From an uncultured bacterium (GTDB taxonomy: Bacteria; Bacteroidota; Bacteroidia; Bacteroidales; Bacteroidaceae), in contig CAJMQT010000106.1 in assembly GCA_905215655.1 (NCBI GenBank), positions 1 to 6,408 of the forward strand: a DNA stretch of 6,408 bases, written 5' to 3'. Position 1 is the first letter of the stretch; every line of letters begins with the position of its first letter. Below the pieces are notes generated by a model that was not told where the DNA came from, ran no database searches, and saw only the letters and a list, made by a program, of their open reading frames with translations. Position numbers and translations under genes: made by a program. Shown one piece after another: positions 6,407 through 6,408 of the stretch.

Positions 6407-6408
6407 GT

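Noticed and set aside
1..6408. Insertion sequence or composite transposon
   Set aside because: No transposase or integrase is encoded between the repeats, and outer flanks for target-site duplications are missing; kept only as a hypothesis.
1..6408. tRNA, rRNA or known riboswitch
   Set aside because: None of the non-coding stretches shows a cloverleaf, rRNA-like sequence or recognisable aptamer; they are accounted for by the promoter, palindromes, terminator and terminal repeats.

Overview
The window looks like a short pectin-degradation operon from a Bacteroidales bacterium, most likely Prevotella/Segatella or a close relative. The evidence is: three exported carbohydrate-active enzymes of families typical of Bacteroidetes polysaccharide utilisation loci (GH28, GH28-GH105, PL1); A-rich leaders with no Shine-Dalgarno before the starts; a TAnnTTTG-type -7 promoter box; a C-terminal tail on the lyase resembling a type IX secretion sorting domain; and intergenic palindromes built from short tandem units, with a GGCGGTC/GACCGCC terminator cluster of a style I associate with Prevotella. 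The genus is an inference; there is no rRNA or housekeeping gene here.

Layout. Bases 1-52 are one copy of a perfect 52-bp inverted repeat. Bases 53-218 are AT-rich and hold a candidate promoter and leader. Three intact plus-strand genes follow: a GH28 polygalacturonase-like enzyme (219-1610); a larger protein with a paralogous GH28 domain joined to a GH105 unsaturated-glycuronyl hydrolase domain (1686-4283); and a PL1-type pectate lyase with a calcium-binding-like repeat and a sorting-like tail (start placed at 4386, end 6194). The 102-bp gap before the lyase holds an inverted repeat with 8-bp periodic arms. After the lyase come a 7-bp periodic AT-rich inverted repeat, a strong terminator hairpin inside a 22-bp periodic array, and the second copy of the 52-bp repeat (6355-6406), inverted relative to the first.

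How the genes work together (inferred from the families). PL1 lyase cuts homogalacturonan by beta-elimination, leaving 4,5-unsaturated ends. The GH105 domain removes unsaturated uronic acid from such ends, and the two GH28 modules hydrolyse alpha-galacturonosyl linkages. All three proteins start with a type I signal peptide, so they act in the periplasm or outside. Only the lyase has a sorting-like tail, which suggests it is at the surface and the other two are periplasmic. No SusC/SusD, transporter or regulator is present.

The most unusual feature is that the promoter, three genes and terminator all lie between two perfect inverted 52-bp repeats at the extreme ends of the window. This could be an invertible or mobile cassette. 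It could equally be a contig that broke at two oppositely oriented copies of an interspersed repeat; the sequence alone cannot decide.
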